Source: Fimbriimonadia bacterium
GTDB taxonomy: Bacteria > Armatimonadota > Fimbriimonadia > Fimbriimonadales > GBS-DC
Direction: 5' to 3'
Assembly (NCBI GenBank): GCA_026129765.1
Contig: JAHCHP010000004.1
Coordinates: 1-64,000 of the forward strand
DNA: 64,000 nt
A program made the translations under genes and the position numbers. How positions within the stretch are numbered: the first letter of the stretch is position 1; each line of letters begins with the position of its first letter. Under the pieces are notes generated by a model. The model made no database searches. It was not told the DNA's origin and saw only the letters and a list, made by a program, of their open reading frames with translations. Of this stretch, positions 43,061 to 50,931 are shown piece after piece.

Positions 43061-44202
43061 ACAATGAGGAACTTTTGACACCGATGGAAAAGCGCTGGGG
43101 TTCTGAGATTCAGAACCAACCGCCAGATGGATGCCCAGAAGCGGAGCAGATTCTGGAACTGGCAGAGCGCGGCAAACGCAGCCCTCACTATGATACGATG
43201 ATGAGCCACGTGGTTCGTTGCGCCTCATGTCTGGAGACCTATAAGCAGCTGAAGCAGGCAGAAACCCTCGCGCAGCAAGCGCGGACTGCTGGCGCATGGT
43301 ATCGCCAGCCTCTTTTCCGGTGGTCGTTGGCTCCGGTCGTTGCTGCAGCGCTGGTAGGGCTTTATTTTGCGCTGCAATCGCTTTTTCCGGGAACGGTACA
43401 GACCGTTGAGAAACCCCGTCAAGAGCAGCCCTCTGTCGTAAAAGACCCGCAGAATCCCGCGCCCAAGCCCGAAACCCCGCAGTTGGCAGACAAACCCAAG
43501 CCCTCGCCACCCAAAATGCCGGAGCGCGAACCCAAGCCGTCCCCGCGTCCAGAGCCTTCGCGAACCGAATATGCTTCTAATCTCTGGTTGGAGCGTGGCG
43601 CGCTTTATGAGGGCGGTCAGCGGTTGCCTGATTGGAGTTCCAATTATGTGAAGCGTTTGCGGGATGAACCGCCCGCCTATCGTTCCAATGGGGAGACGGA
43701 TAGACCTGCGTTGGAAATGATGGAACCTGACATACAGAACGCCGCGATGGAAGAGACAAGACCGGTTTTTCGCTGGATTCCTGTGGAAGGCGCGTCGGGA
43801 TATGAAGCCACGTTGGAGCAGCGGGGTTTATCGGGCAGGTATCAAGGCATGGCGAACCTGTTGAGCGTGGAAGATTCCAGCGCGCGCCTCCAGGAGGGCG
43901 AGTCGCTTCAGCGGGGCGAATCGTATCGATTGCAGGTTCGGGTCTTGACAGAAGACCCCTTAGACCCATTGGCAAACGCGCCGCCATTAACTTATTCGTT
44001 CCGAGTCTTAACCGCGCGCGAGGTTCAGCAACTTTCTTGGGCGCGAAACAGCGTCCGCAAAACGCCGGTTGCCAGCGCGATGACGCTGTTCGCTCTGGGA
44101 TTTATCCCGGAAGCCTTAAAAGCAATGCCTGTCGACTCCAAAGACCCGCGTATTCAAACTTGGCGCAAAGCGATGGAAGAGCGGCTACATAGAAGAGATT
44201 AA
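43057..44202 (+). CDS. zinc-finger anti-sigma factor, single-pass membrane protein
   Basis: A 381-residue protein. C26-x24-H51-x3-C55-x2-C58 (HVVRCASC) is the ZAS anti-sigma zinc-binding motif and would clamp the sigma factor encoded just upstream. One membrane helix (about 91-110, LAPVVAAALVGLYFALQSLF) is followed by a Pro/Lys-rich stalk (about 120-172) and a C-terminal periplasmic beta domain (FRWIPVEGASGYEATLEQ, fibronectin III-like). It fits a surface-signal relay: the outer domain senses, the zinc domain releases the sigma factor. Its last four bases overlap the convergent gyrA. Confidence 0.85.
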   Translation: MNNEELLTPMEKRWGSEIQNQPPDGCPEAEQILELAERGKRSPHYDTMMSHVVRCASCLETYKQLKQAETLAQQARTAGAWYRQPLFRWSLAPVVAAALVGLYFALQSLFPGTVQTVEKPRQEQPSVVKDPQNPAPKPETPQLADKPKPSPPKMPEREPKPSPRPEPSRTEYASNLWLERGALYEGGQRLPDWSSNYVKRLRDEPPAYRSNGETDRPALEMMEPDIQNAAMEETRPVFRWIPVEGASGYEATLEQRGLSGRYQGMANLLSVEDSSARLQEGESLQRGESYRLQVRVLTEDPLDPLANAPPLTYSFRVLTAREVQQLSWARNSVRKTPVASAMTLFALGFIPEALKAMPVDSKDPRIQTWRKAMEERLHRRD

Positions 44203-46649
44203 CTTTCTTCCACGATTTCCTTTCCAGTGATGATTTTGGCAATCGCAGCGACGCGGTCGCCTGAGCGAAGATCGATCAGTTTCACGCCCTGCGTATTGCG
44301 CCCCACCCGGCGGATGTCATTGATACGCAGCCGGATTCCTTTGGAGTTCGCGGTATTGATGATCATCTTGTCTTCCGCGTCCACAATTTCCGCGCCGACA
44401 ATCGGTCCGGTTTTGGGGGTGATGTTCATGGTCAGGATGCCCTTGCCTGCTCGCGACTGCGCCCGGTACTCTTTCAGCGCGGTGCGTTTGCCCAATCCAT
44501 GCTCGGAGACGACCAACAAGTCCGCATCACTTGCGACTTTGCAGGCGGTCACGACATAATCCTCTTTGCTGAGTCGGATGGCGCGAACGCCTCCTGCCGC
44601 GCGTGAACGGTCGGGAACATCCGTTTCTTTGAACCGTATCGACAGTCCTTTGCGCGTGATGAGGATAATCTCGTCTTTGCCGTTGGTATGCATCACCCAG
44701 CCGAGGTCATCTCCTTCCTCAATGTCAAAAGCGTTCAAGCCGTTGCTTCGCAGGTTGATGAAGTCGGTCAGTTCGGTGCGTTTGATTTCGCCCAGCCGCG
44801 TGACCATCGTGAGATAGCCTTCGGAGGCGAGGTCGCGCAGCGCGAAGGTGGCGGTCACCTTTTCATCGGCATTGATATTGATGTAGTTGATGACGGGCAT
44901 GCCGCGCGATTGCCTCGATGATTCGGGAATTTCGTATGCCTTGAGCCGGTAGACCCGCCCGCGGTCGGTGAAAAAGAGAATGTAATGGTGGGTGCTGACT
45001 TGGAACAGTTGTCCGATTTCGTCCTCTTCTTTGGTAGTGGCAGCGATAACGCCCTTGCCGCCGCGCCGCTGGGAGCGGAAAGCGTCCATCGAGACTCGCT
45101 TGATGTAGCCGTCCCGCGTGATCGTGACCAGCGTTTCCTCTTCGGGAATCAAATCCTCTTCTGAGATTTCGTCCGCTTCCTGTTTCATGATGCGCGAACG
45201 CCGCTCATCGCCATGCTTCTCTTTAACCGCTTTCAGTTCTTCTTTCAAAATTTGCTCGATACGTTTGGGATCACTCAGGATATAATCCAAACGCGCGATG
45301 TCCAGCAACAGCCCTTTATATTCGTCCTCGATGCGTTTCTGCTCCAGACGCGCCAATTGCCGCAGCTGCATCGCTAAGATGGCGTCTGCTTGAATCGCGG
45401 TCAGGCTGAACCGGGCGATCATTTCGCGCCGCGCCGCGTCTGCGCTTTCCGCTGAGCGGATCAGCCGGATGATTTCGTCCAATACATCCATCGCGATCTG
45501 CAAGCCTTCCAACACATGGGCGCGTTGTTTGGCGCGATACAGTTCAAATTGGGTGCGCCGGAAGATGACCTCTTTGCGGTGCTGGATGAAATGGTCTAAA
45601 ATGTCGATCAGCCCCAACACGCGCGGCACATTGTCCACCAGCGCCAGAACGTTCGCGCCAAAGGAGGTGCGTAGTTGGGTATGCTTCAGCAGGTAGTTTA
45701 GCATCCGGTTCGGGTTGATGTCGCGCCGGAGTTCTACCACAACACGCATTCCGGTGCGGTCGGAATAGTCTGCGAGATCGGTGATGCCTTCCACCTTGCG
45801 TTGTTTCACTAATTCGGCGATCTGCTCGATGAGGCGCGCTTTGTTGACTTGATAGGGCAGTTCTGTGATGACGATGGCGCTTTTGCCGTTATCCATCGGC
45901 TCGATTTGCGTTTTGGCTTGCATCACGATACTGCCTCTGCCGCTTTCAAACGCTTGGCGGATGCCTTTTGTGCCTAAGATCAGCCCGCCCGTGGGGAAAT
46001 CGGGTCCGGGCAGGATTTTCATGATATCGTCCAACGAGCATTCAGGGCGGTCAACACGATAGATCACCGCGTCCAGCACCTCGCTCAGGTTATGGGGCGG
46101 GATATTGGTCGCCATGCCGACTGCAATGCCCGTGCCTCCGTTGCAAAGCAGGTTCGGGACCTTGGTGGGCAGAACGAGCGGCTCATCGGTGGTTTGGAGA
46201 TAGTTGGGCAGCCAATCGACGGTATCCTTTTCGATGTCGACCAGGATTTCCATCGCAATGGAGGTGAGGCGCGCTTCGGTATAGCGCATGGCGGCGGGCG
46301 GGTCTCCGTCCACACTGCCAAAGTTCCCTTGACCATCCACCAGCATATAGCGCATGTTGAAATCTTGCGCTAAGCGCACCAGCGTCGGGTAGACCACCTC
46401 GGGTCCGTGGGGGTGGTAATTCGCGGTGGTTTCTCCGACGACTTTCGCGCATTTTGTATGCGACGAGTCGGGTCCGAGATTAAGTTGACGCATCACATAC
46501 AGGATTCGTCTTTGAACGGGTTTCAGCCCATCCCTCACGTCCGGAAGCGCGCGCGCAATGATAACGCTCATGGCGTAATCTAAGTACGAGCGCTTCATCT
46601 CCTCTTCTATGGGAACATTAATAACTTCTCTTCCAATTTCGGAACTCAT
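44199..46649 (-). CDS. gyrA: DNA gyrase subunit A
   Basis: An 816-residue type II topoisomerase subunit. [29 protein letters not shown] opens the breakage-reunion domain; catalytic Tyr123 is in AMRYTEARL; the GyrA box RSQRRGGKG and six beta-pinwheel blades in the C-terminal third mark it as gyrase rather than topoisomerase IV. The quinolone-determining segment reads [11 protein letters not shown]. coli Asp82, Ser83, Ala84 and Asp87 correspond to Pro83, Glu84, Val85 and Pro88 here. ATG 46649 (GGAGGA upstream) is preferred over the in-frame GTG 46664. No gyrB neighbour. Confidence 0.97.
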   Translation of the reverse strand: MSSEIGREVINVPIEEEMKRSYLDYAMSVIIARALPDVRDGLKPVQRRILYVMRQLNLGPDSSHTKCAKVVGETTANYHPHGPEVVYPTLVRLAQDFNMRYMLVDGQGNFGSVDGDPPAAMRYTEARLTSIAMEILVDIEKDTVDWLPNYLQTTDEPLVLPTKVPNLLCNGGTGIAVGMATNIPPHNLSEVLDAVIYRVDRPECSLDDIMKILPGPDFPTGGLILGTKGIRQAFESGRGSIVMQAKTQIEPMDNGKSAIVITELPYQVNKARLIEQIAELVKQRKVEGITDLADYSDRTGMRVVVELRRDINPNRMLNYLLKHTQLRTSFGANVLALVDNVPRVLGLIDILDHFIQHRKEVIFRRTQFELYRAKQRAHVLEGLQIAMDVLDEIIRLIRSAESADAARREMIARFSLTAIQADAILAMQLRQLARLEQKRIEDEYKGLLLDIARLDYILSDPKRIEQILKEELKAVKEKHGDERRSRIMKQEADEISEEDLIPEEETLVTITRDGYIKRVSMDAFRSQRRGGKGVIAATTKEEDEIGQLFQVSTHHYILFFTDRGRVYRLKAYEIPESSRQSRGMPVINYININADEKVTATFALRDLASEGYLTMVTRLGEIKRTELTDFINLRSNGLNAFDIEEGDDLGWVMHTNGKDEIILITRKGLSIRFKETDVPDRSRAAGGVRAIRLSKEDYVVTACKVASDADLLVVSEHGLGKRTALKEYRAQSRAGKGILTMNITPKTGPIVGAEIVDAEDKMIINTANSKGIRLRINDIRRVGRNTQGVKLIDLRSGDRVAAIAKIITGKEIVEES

Positions 46650-46681
46650 GCATCCTCCAGCCACCCAATGGTAGACAGAAT

Positions 46682-46689
46682 ATTATACC
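46682..46689 (-). promoter_or_regulatory. gyrA: GGTATAAT promoter of gyrA
   Basis: On the minus strand AGGTATAAT, hexamer 46687-46682. Start of transcription would be near 46675, giving a leader of about 26 bases with the GGAGGA ribosome site, so this gene uses the same promoter motif but is not leaderless. Confidence 0.6.
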
Positions 46690-46810
46690 TAATCGTTGGC
46701 TGAAAATGGATGTTTTTGAGGGGAATTTTTTGTAAAAAGAAGTAAATGAGAGAGCGGCAATGTTGATTTCTTGAAATAGAAACCGGAATAGTTTTGGGAT
46801 GGTTGAATCA

Positions 46811-46845
46811 AGAGATTCAGGCAGGGCTAACCCACCTGAATCTCT
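46811..46845 (-). terminator. terminator after the second prepilin gene
   Basis: AGAGATTCAGG (46811-46821) and CCTGAATCTCT (46835-46845) form an 11-bp perfect stem; an inner GGG/CCC pair adds stability. It starts 16 bases beyond the prepilin stop on the minus strand. The following sequence TTGATTC has few U residues, so it could also act as an mRNA 3' stabiliser. Confidence 0.65.
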
Positions 46846-46860
46846 GAAGTCATGCAGCGA

Positions 46861-47790
46861 TCAGTTCGGATAAGGAATCACGCAGTCCGGACCAGGCAAT
46901 CCTTGCGCGTTGCACGAGCAGTTCTGAACGTTGACGATCGGCGTTTCTGGCACTCCGAAGAAGTCTCCGAAACAGTTGCCGTGAGGATCAACGGTGTCAA
47001 ACTCTGCCTCGCTCTTAGGTAACCGATTGGGATTCCTAAATGTGGGTGGGAACGAGAACCCATAGTAGTTCGGGTTCGTGCGTCTTTCTACACAGACACT
47101 AGTTGTGTTATTGGCACGCCAGTTGGCAGGGTAAGCACCGCCATTGGGAATGCCAAGGTGTTGAGACCACTTCACGTGTCCGTCGACGTAGGCTATGTTC
47201 GATCCCACGGTATGGCGGGGCCAAACATCTACTTTGAACCAGTATTCAAACCAATAAGTGCCTGCGTTTTTATACCAGTAGCCATCGATAAGGGCTATGG
47301 TTTCTGCAGGACGAGGCACGCCTGATTCGCCCAGCGGGAAACTGGTTCTCCGGTATCCAACGCTGGTGCCACACAAGTTAAGACCAAAGACGCCGTAGTT
47401 AGGAATCAACGAGAAAAATCGAAAAGTGTTCGCGGCTTGGTAGCCTCGCACCTGCAGTCGGGCGACCCAGTCCATGCCCTTGCTTTGTGTTGGATAACTT
47501 GGGCAAGTAAGAACCTCCGCGCTTTTCCGGTAAGGATGTAACAGATCAAATAAGTGAACAATGCGGTTTCCAGTTCCGGTAACACCACTTGGGTAAAGAG
47601 TGTCATAGTCTACAGTATACATCATCACCGACTGCACATTTTGGCGGACATTGCTCAAGCATTGCGCCTGTCGGGCTTTTTCTCTTGCCTGCGCAAAGAC
47701 CGGGAATAAAATGGCTGCTAAGATCGCGATAATGGCAATAACGACCAACAGTTCGATGAGCGTGAACCCACGCTTTTTGAACGTTCTCAT
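46861..47790 (-). CDS. type II secretion/type IV pilin-like prepilin (H-X9-DG type)
   Basis: A 309-residue prepilin with a seven-residue leader before [10 protein letters not shown] and the same [17 protein letters not shown] helix end as the 41460 gene. The C-terminal part holds [20 protein letters not shown], the H-x9-D-G signature, and several Cys near the end ([13 protein letters not shown]). Proteins of this class are very numerous in Planctomycetes and Armatimonadota and are exported by a type II-like system; their roles are mostly unknown. AGGAGGT lies upstream but 12 bases from the ATG. Confidence 0.92.
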   Translation of the reverse strand: MRTFKKRGFTLIELLVVIAIIAILAAILFPVFAQAREKARQAQCLSNVRQNVQSVMMYTVDYDTLYPSGVTGTGNRIVHLFDLLHPYRKSAEVLTCPSYPTQSKGMDWVARLQVRGYQAANTFRFFSLIPNYGVFGLNLCGTSVGYRRTSFPLGESGVPRPAETIALIDGYWYKNAGTYWFEYWFKVDVWPRHTVGSNIAYVDGHVKWSQHLGIPNGGAYPANWRANNTTSVCVERRTNPNYYGFSFPPTFRNPNRLPKSEAEFDTVDPHGNCFGDFFGVPETPIVNVQNCSCNAQGLPGPDCVIPYPN

Positions 47791-47950
47791 TTTTTGAGAT
47801 ACCTCCTGCGTAACTTATATTATTGCACAGTTTTTGGCATGTTCCTGCTTTTTGGCGTCGATTTTTCGAAATAAGGGGTTTAGACGAGCGAATAGAAGGC
47901 ATTATTCCTATTCGAATGGAAGTGGTCTCAAAACAGTTCACGGCTAAAAA

Positions 47951-47958
47951 GGTATACT
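47951..47958 (+). promoter_or_regulatory. GGTATACT promoter of the ccm operon, leaderless
   Basis: TATACT at 47953-47958 preceded by AGG. The ccmA GTG at 47965 follows six bases later; no Shine-Dalgarno site is present. Confidence 0.6.
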
Positions 47959-47964
47959 TTCTGT

Positions 47965-48594
47965 GTGCCACACCGTTTGGTATGCGAAGGTTTAGGGAAG
48001 CGTTTTGGCGACCGTTGGGTCTTTCGGGGCTTGTCTGTGGAGGTCTCGGAGGGGCAATCGCTGGTGGTCTCGGGCGCGAACGGTTCCGGCAAAAGCACGT
48101 TCTTGCGCGTTGTGGCGGGTTTGACGCCGGTCACAGAAGGGGAAATTCGCCTGCAAGGCGTTGGCGATTCTGAGAGGGTTCTGCGCGAACATGCCATGTC
48201 GAAGCAGGTCGGCTGGTCGGCAACCGATGGCGCTCTCTACAGCGCATTGAGCGCGTTGGAACATCTTCGATGGTGGGCGGCTATTCATGGCGCGCTCTTG
48301 ACCGAGACTGAACTCCGGGCGCATTTAGCGCGTTTTGAACTGGATTCGCGGGCAGATGATTGGACACGAACCTTTTCTACCGGCATGCGGCAACGTTTGC
48401 GGTTGGCGATGGCGACTCTGTGCCAGCCCAGGCTGTTGATTTTGGATGAACCAACCGCAGGCATGGATGAAGCGGGCAAACAGCTTTTAACGAGAGTTAT
48501 CGATGAACAACGAACACGCGGAATCACCCTCCTCGCCACCAACCAGCCCGACGAGTACGCGCTCGGCGATTTCCGGCTCGTCATGGGCGCGTGA
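47965..48594 (+). CDS. ccmA: haem-exporter ABC ATPase CcmA
   Basis: A 209-residue ABC ATPase. Walker A GANGSGKST, Q-loop region WSATDGALYSALSALEHL, ABC signature FSTGMRQRLRLAMA and Walker B LLILDEPTAGMDE with the switch His replaced by Asn-Gln (ATNQPDE). It supplies the ATPase of the CcmABC(D) complex needed for cytochrome c maturation system I, where ATP hydrolysis releases holo-CcmE. Identity is based largely on the following ccmB and ccmC. GTG start directly after a -10 box. Its last 92 bases overlap ccmB. Confidence 0.85.
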   Translation: MPHRLVCEGLGKRFGDRWVFRGLSVEVSEGQSLVVSGANGSGKSTFLRVVAGLTPVTEGEIRLQGVGDSERVLREHAMSKQVGWSATDGALYSALSALEHLRWWAAIHGALLTETELRAHLARFELDSRADDWTRTFSTGMRQRLRLAMATLCQPRLLILDEPTAGMDEAGKQLLTRVIDEQRTRGITLLATNQPDEYALGDFRLVMGA

Positions 48595-49237
48595 GACGCT
48601 GGCGATCTTTCGGAAAGATACCCTCCAGGAATGGCGTTCCCGGCAAGGGCTGACCTCTGCCGCCTTGATGGCGGTTGTGACGGTGGTTGCGCTGGGGTTT
48701 GCCAGCTTGGGACAGAACCTGAACGAGGGACTGCAGGCAGGCTTGTTGTGGGTCGCGTTATTGTTTGGGATGTCGGGCGCATTGGCGCGCGGTTTTCTGG
48801 TGGAAGAGGAGACCGGCACCGCCGATTTGCTGCGCGTGGGCGCGACGCCGTCCTCCGTTTATGCAGGCAAGTGGTTGTTTCATGGGAGCCTGTTTTTGGT
48901 TCTCAGCGCGATTATTCTGCCTTTGCACGCGCTCTTTCTGAAGCCGGGTTCCGTCAGCGCGCTGGGGTTGGGGTTGATGTGGTTGGCAGGCGGGTTGAGT
49001 TTGGTAAGCGCATTGACGTTTTGCGGCGCGCTGGTGGCTCGGACCGCGGTGAAAGGCGCATTGCTGGCAGCCTTGGCGTTTCCGGTTCTGCTGCCGATGA
49101 TGCTGATGGCGGTTTCCGGCACGAAAACCGCTTTTGAGGGGGAGAGCGTTTGGGGCGCGCTGCAGGGGCTATGTGGGTACGGTTTGATGTTGACGGCAGG
49201 CGGACCGTGGATTTTTGAGCGTTTTTGGAGAGAGTGA
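48503..49237 (+). CDS. ccmB: haem-exporter membrane protein CcmB
   Basis: A 244-residue membrane protein with six hydrophobic helices. ETLAIFRKDTLQEWRSRQGLTSA is the cytoplasmic start of CcmB; RGFLVEEETGTADLLRVG, LFHGSLFLVLSAIILPLHALFL and LAALAFPVLLPMMLMAV are typical. The only good start is ATG 48503, 92 bases inside ccmA, giving a Ser/Pro-rich first 27 residues that family members lack. A non-standard start nearer the TRETL-like region cannot be excluded. Membrane partner of CcmA and CcmC. Confidence 0.88.
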   Translation: MNNEHAESPSSPPTSPTSTRSAISGSSWARETLAIFRKDTLQEWRSRQGLTSAALMAVVTVVALGFASLGQNLNEGLQAGLLWVALLFGMSGALARGFLVEEETGTADLLRVGATPSSVYAGKWLFHGSLFLVLSAIILPLHALFLKPGSVSALGLGLMWLAGGLSLVSALTFCGALVARTAVKGALLAALAFPVLLPMMLMAVSGTKTAFEGESVWGALQGLCGYGLMLTAGGPWIFERFWRE

Positions 49238-49239
49238 GG

Positions 49240-49247
49240 GGTATAAT
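49240..49247 (+). promoter_or_regulatory. GGTATAAT motif between ccmB and ccmC
   Basis: GGGGTATAAT with the hexamer at 49242-49247, right after the ccmB stop and 17 bases before the ccmC ATG. It may be an internal promoter giving a leader of about 11 bases. Confidence 0.45.
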
Positions 49248-49264
49248 CTGCTGTTGGAACCGCT

Positions 49265-50032
49265 ATGAATAAAAGCTTACTGTGGGTTGTTGGGGCTGGC
49301 ATGATCGGGCTGGTTGCGCTCGCCTTCTTTTGGATGCCGCCTGCGGGGGACTTTGTATCGCCCGACTCAGCGCGGATCATCCTGTTTCATGTGCCTGCCG
49401 CGATTTTGTGCGTGGTCGCTTTTTTGGCGGGCGGCTGGTTCGCTTGGCGTTTTCTAAAACGGCGCGACCCGATGGATGATGCGCGTTCGGCGGCTGCCAA
49501 TGAGGTGGGTTTTCTGTTGGCGATCATTACGACAACGACCGGCATGGTGTTCGCTCAACAGCAATGGGGCGCTGCCTGGAGCTGGGACCCGCGCCAGACA
49601 TCGATTTTGATCCAACTCTTGATTTATGCCGCCTATTTCGCTTTGCGCGGTTCGTTGGAAGACCCGCGCCAGCGCGCCAGTTTCTCGGCGGGCTATGCGG
49701 TGTTCGCGGCATTGACGGTTCCTTTCTTGATTTTTGTGTTGCCTCGCCTGCCCGCGATTGCCAACTCTTCGCTCCATCCCAAAGATACGCTTTGGACTCG
49801 CGACGGATTGGACGGCTATTATCGCGCGGGATTATACAGCGCGTTTGTTTTGTATGGGATGCTGAGTTTCGCCCTGTATCGCATGCGCGCGCAAATCGGT
49901 TGTTTGGAGGTATCTATTCGTGAATTGGCAGATCGCTTTAACGCTCACCATCGCGATCGTGTGGGCTGGAATTTGGTTGTATCTGATGAGGCTGAACCAC
50001 CAGCTGAAGGCGCTGCAGAAAAAAGTGGATGA
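49265..50032 (+). CDS. ccmC: haem-handling protein CcmC
   Basis: A 255-residue six-helix membrane protein of the haem handling family. The Trp-rich haem-binding loop is WGAAWSWDPRQ (101-111), and the axial His candidates are His42 (FHVPAA) and the one in SSLHPKDTLW. CcmC delivers haem to CcmE in cytochrome c maturation. The last 50 residues (from about RELADRFNAHH) extend beyond usual CcmC and coincide with an overlapping ccmD gene in another frame, so the tail may be forced by that overlap. Downstream members ccmE, F and H are not in the window. Confidence 0.93.
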   Translation: MNKSLLWVVGAGMIGLVALAFFWMPPAGDFVSPDSARIILFHVPAAILCVVAFLAGGWFAWRFLKRRDPMDDARSAAANEVGFLLAIITTTTGMVFAQQQWGAAWSWDPRQTSILIQLLIYAAYFALRGSLEDPRQRASFSAGYAVFAALTVPFLIFVLPRLPAIANSSLHPKDTLWTRDGLDGYYRAGLYSAFVLYGMLSFALYRMRAQIGCLEVSIRELADRFNAHHRDRVGWNLVVSDEAEPPAEGAAEKSG

Positions 50033-50045
50033 GTTAAACTCCTGA
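49920..50045 (+). CDS. ccmD: CcmD-like single-helix membrane peptide, embedded in the end of ccmC
   Basis: A 41-residue protein in a different frame from ccmC, overlapping it by 113 bases. It starts with GTG, eight bases after a strong TTGGAGGT ribosome site inside ccmC. The product has one membrane helix (NWQIALTLTIAIVWAGIWLY) followed by a charged amphipathic tail (LMRLNHQLKALQKKVDELN), the exact layout of CcmD, which stabilises CcmABC with CcmE. Gene order ccmABCD supports the call. It is below the size usually reported by gene finders. Confidence 0.82.
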   Translation: MNWQIALTLTIAIVWAGIWLYLMRLNHQLKALQKKVDELNS

Positions 50046-50049
50046 TTTC

Positions 50050-50931
50050 TCAGGAGGTTTCTGGTTCGGATTGGGTGGTCGGGCGTTTCGTGTTCCACCA
50101 CCAGAGCCAAACACCCAGATAAAGCGCGTGTATGGCTAAAAGAGGAACCCCGAACCCAGGCAGTCCCGCGATCAGCAAGCCTGTTCCTAAAGCGGGCAAC
50201 AAGAAGAACGCGATGGCGTGTCCCCGCTTCATCCAGGGCAACAGCAACAACAGGTCTGCCACTGCTTTGAAATAACGCTCAAATCCATAACGCGAAGTTC
50301 CATGCTGGCGTGGCGCATGTTCCACGACCCACTCCGTTACGCGGAATTTCCGCATATGCGCTAAGGTGGGCAGGAACCGGTGGAAGTCGCGTATGAGCAG
50401 TGGTCTCAGTGTTTCCATCACGGCGCGTGTCATGCCCTTGAACCCGCAATTAATGTCGTGCAGCGGCAAGCCGCTCAAGCCGCTCATAGCGCGGTTGAAA
50501 ATTCGGGATGCCCAACATTTGAGGCGCGCGTCTTTGCGCTCCTTTCGCCAACCCACCACCATGTCATATTCTCCCTGAAGCAGGTTCAACATATCGACCA
50601 GCGCGAGCGGGTTTTCCTGTAGGTCGGCATCGATGGTGAAGATATAGTCGCCTTGCGCTTGGTCAAAGCCCGTCGCGAGCGCGGCGGTTTTTCCCAATTT
50701 TTCTGAATGGCTCAGTACGATAACAGGGTAATCCCCCATCGCCGCCCGGCTTTGCGCTTCGGTGTCATCGGTGCTACCGTCATTCACCAGAATCAACTCC
50801 CAAGTCAAGCCCGTCTGATTGAGGGTTTGGGCGCAGGTCTCGATCAAGGCGCGCGCGCCGGGACCTTCGTTATACATCGGCACAATGAGGCTCAGGCTGG
50901 GTTTATCGGTTGTAAGGGCGTTATCGGTCAT
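50050..50931 (-). CDS. GT2 dolichol-phosphate-mannose synthase-like glycosyltransferase
   Basis: A 293-residue membrane-attached GT-A enzyme. SLIVPMYNEGPGARALIE, LILVNDGSTDDTE, GKTAALATGFDQAQGDYIFTIDADLQENP (the DxD is DAD), GWRKERKD, DINCGFKGMTRAVMETL and HRFLPTLAH give the DPM1/ArnC/GtrB-type pattern. Two C-terminal helices (about 235-285) place it at the membrane. It likely charges a polyprenyl phosphate with a sugar. It overlaps the upstream GT39-like gene by 11 bases; that enzyme could use the product. Confidence 0.93.
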   Translation of the reverse strand: MTDNALTTDKPSLSLIVPMYNEGPGARALIETCAQTLNQTGLTWELILVNDGSTDDTEAQSRAAMGDYPVIVLSHSEKLGKTAALATGFDQAQGDYIFTIDADLQENPLALVDMLNLLQGEYDMVVGWRKERKDARLKCWASRIFNRAMSGLSGLPLHDINCGFKGMTRAVMETLRPLLIRDFHRFLPTLAHMRKFRVTEWVVEHAPRQHGTSRYGFERYFKAVADLLLLLPWMKRGHAIAFFLLPALGTGLLIAGLPGFGVPLLAIHALYLGVWLWWWNTKRPTTQSEPETS

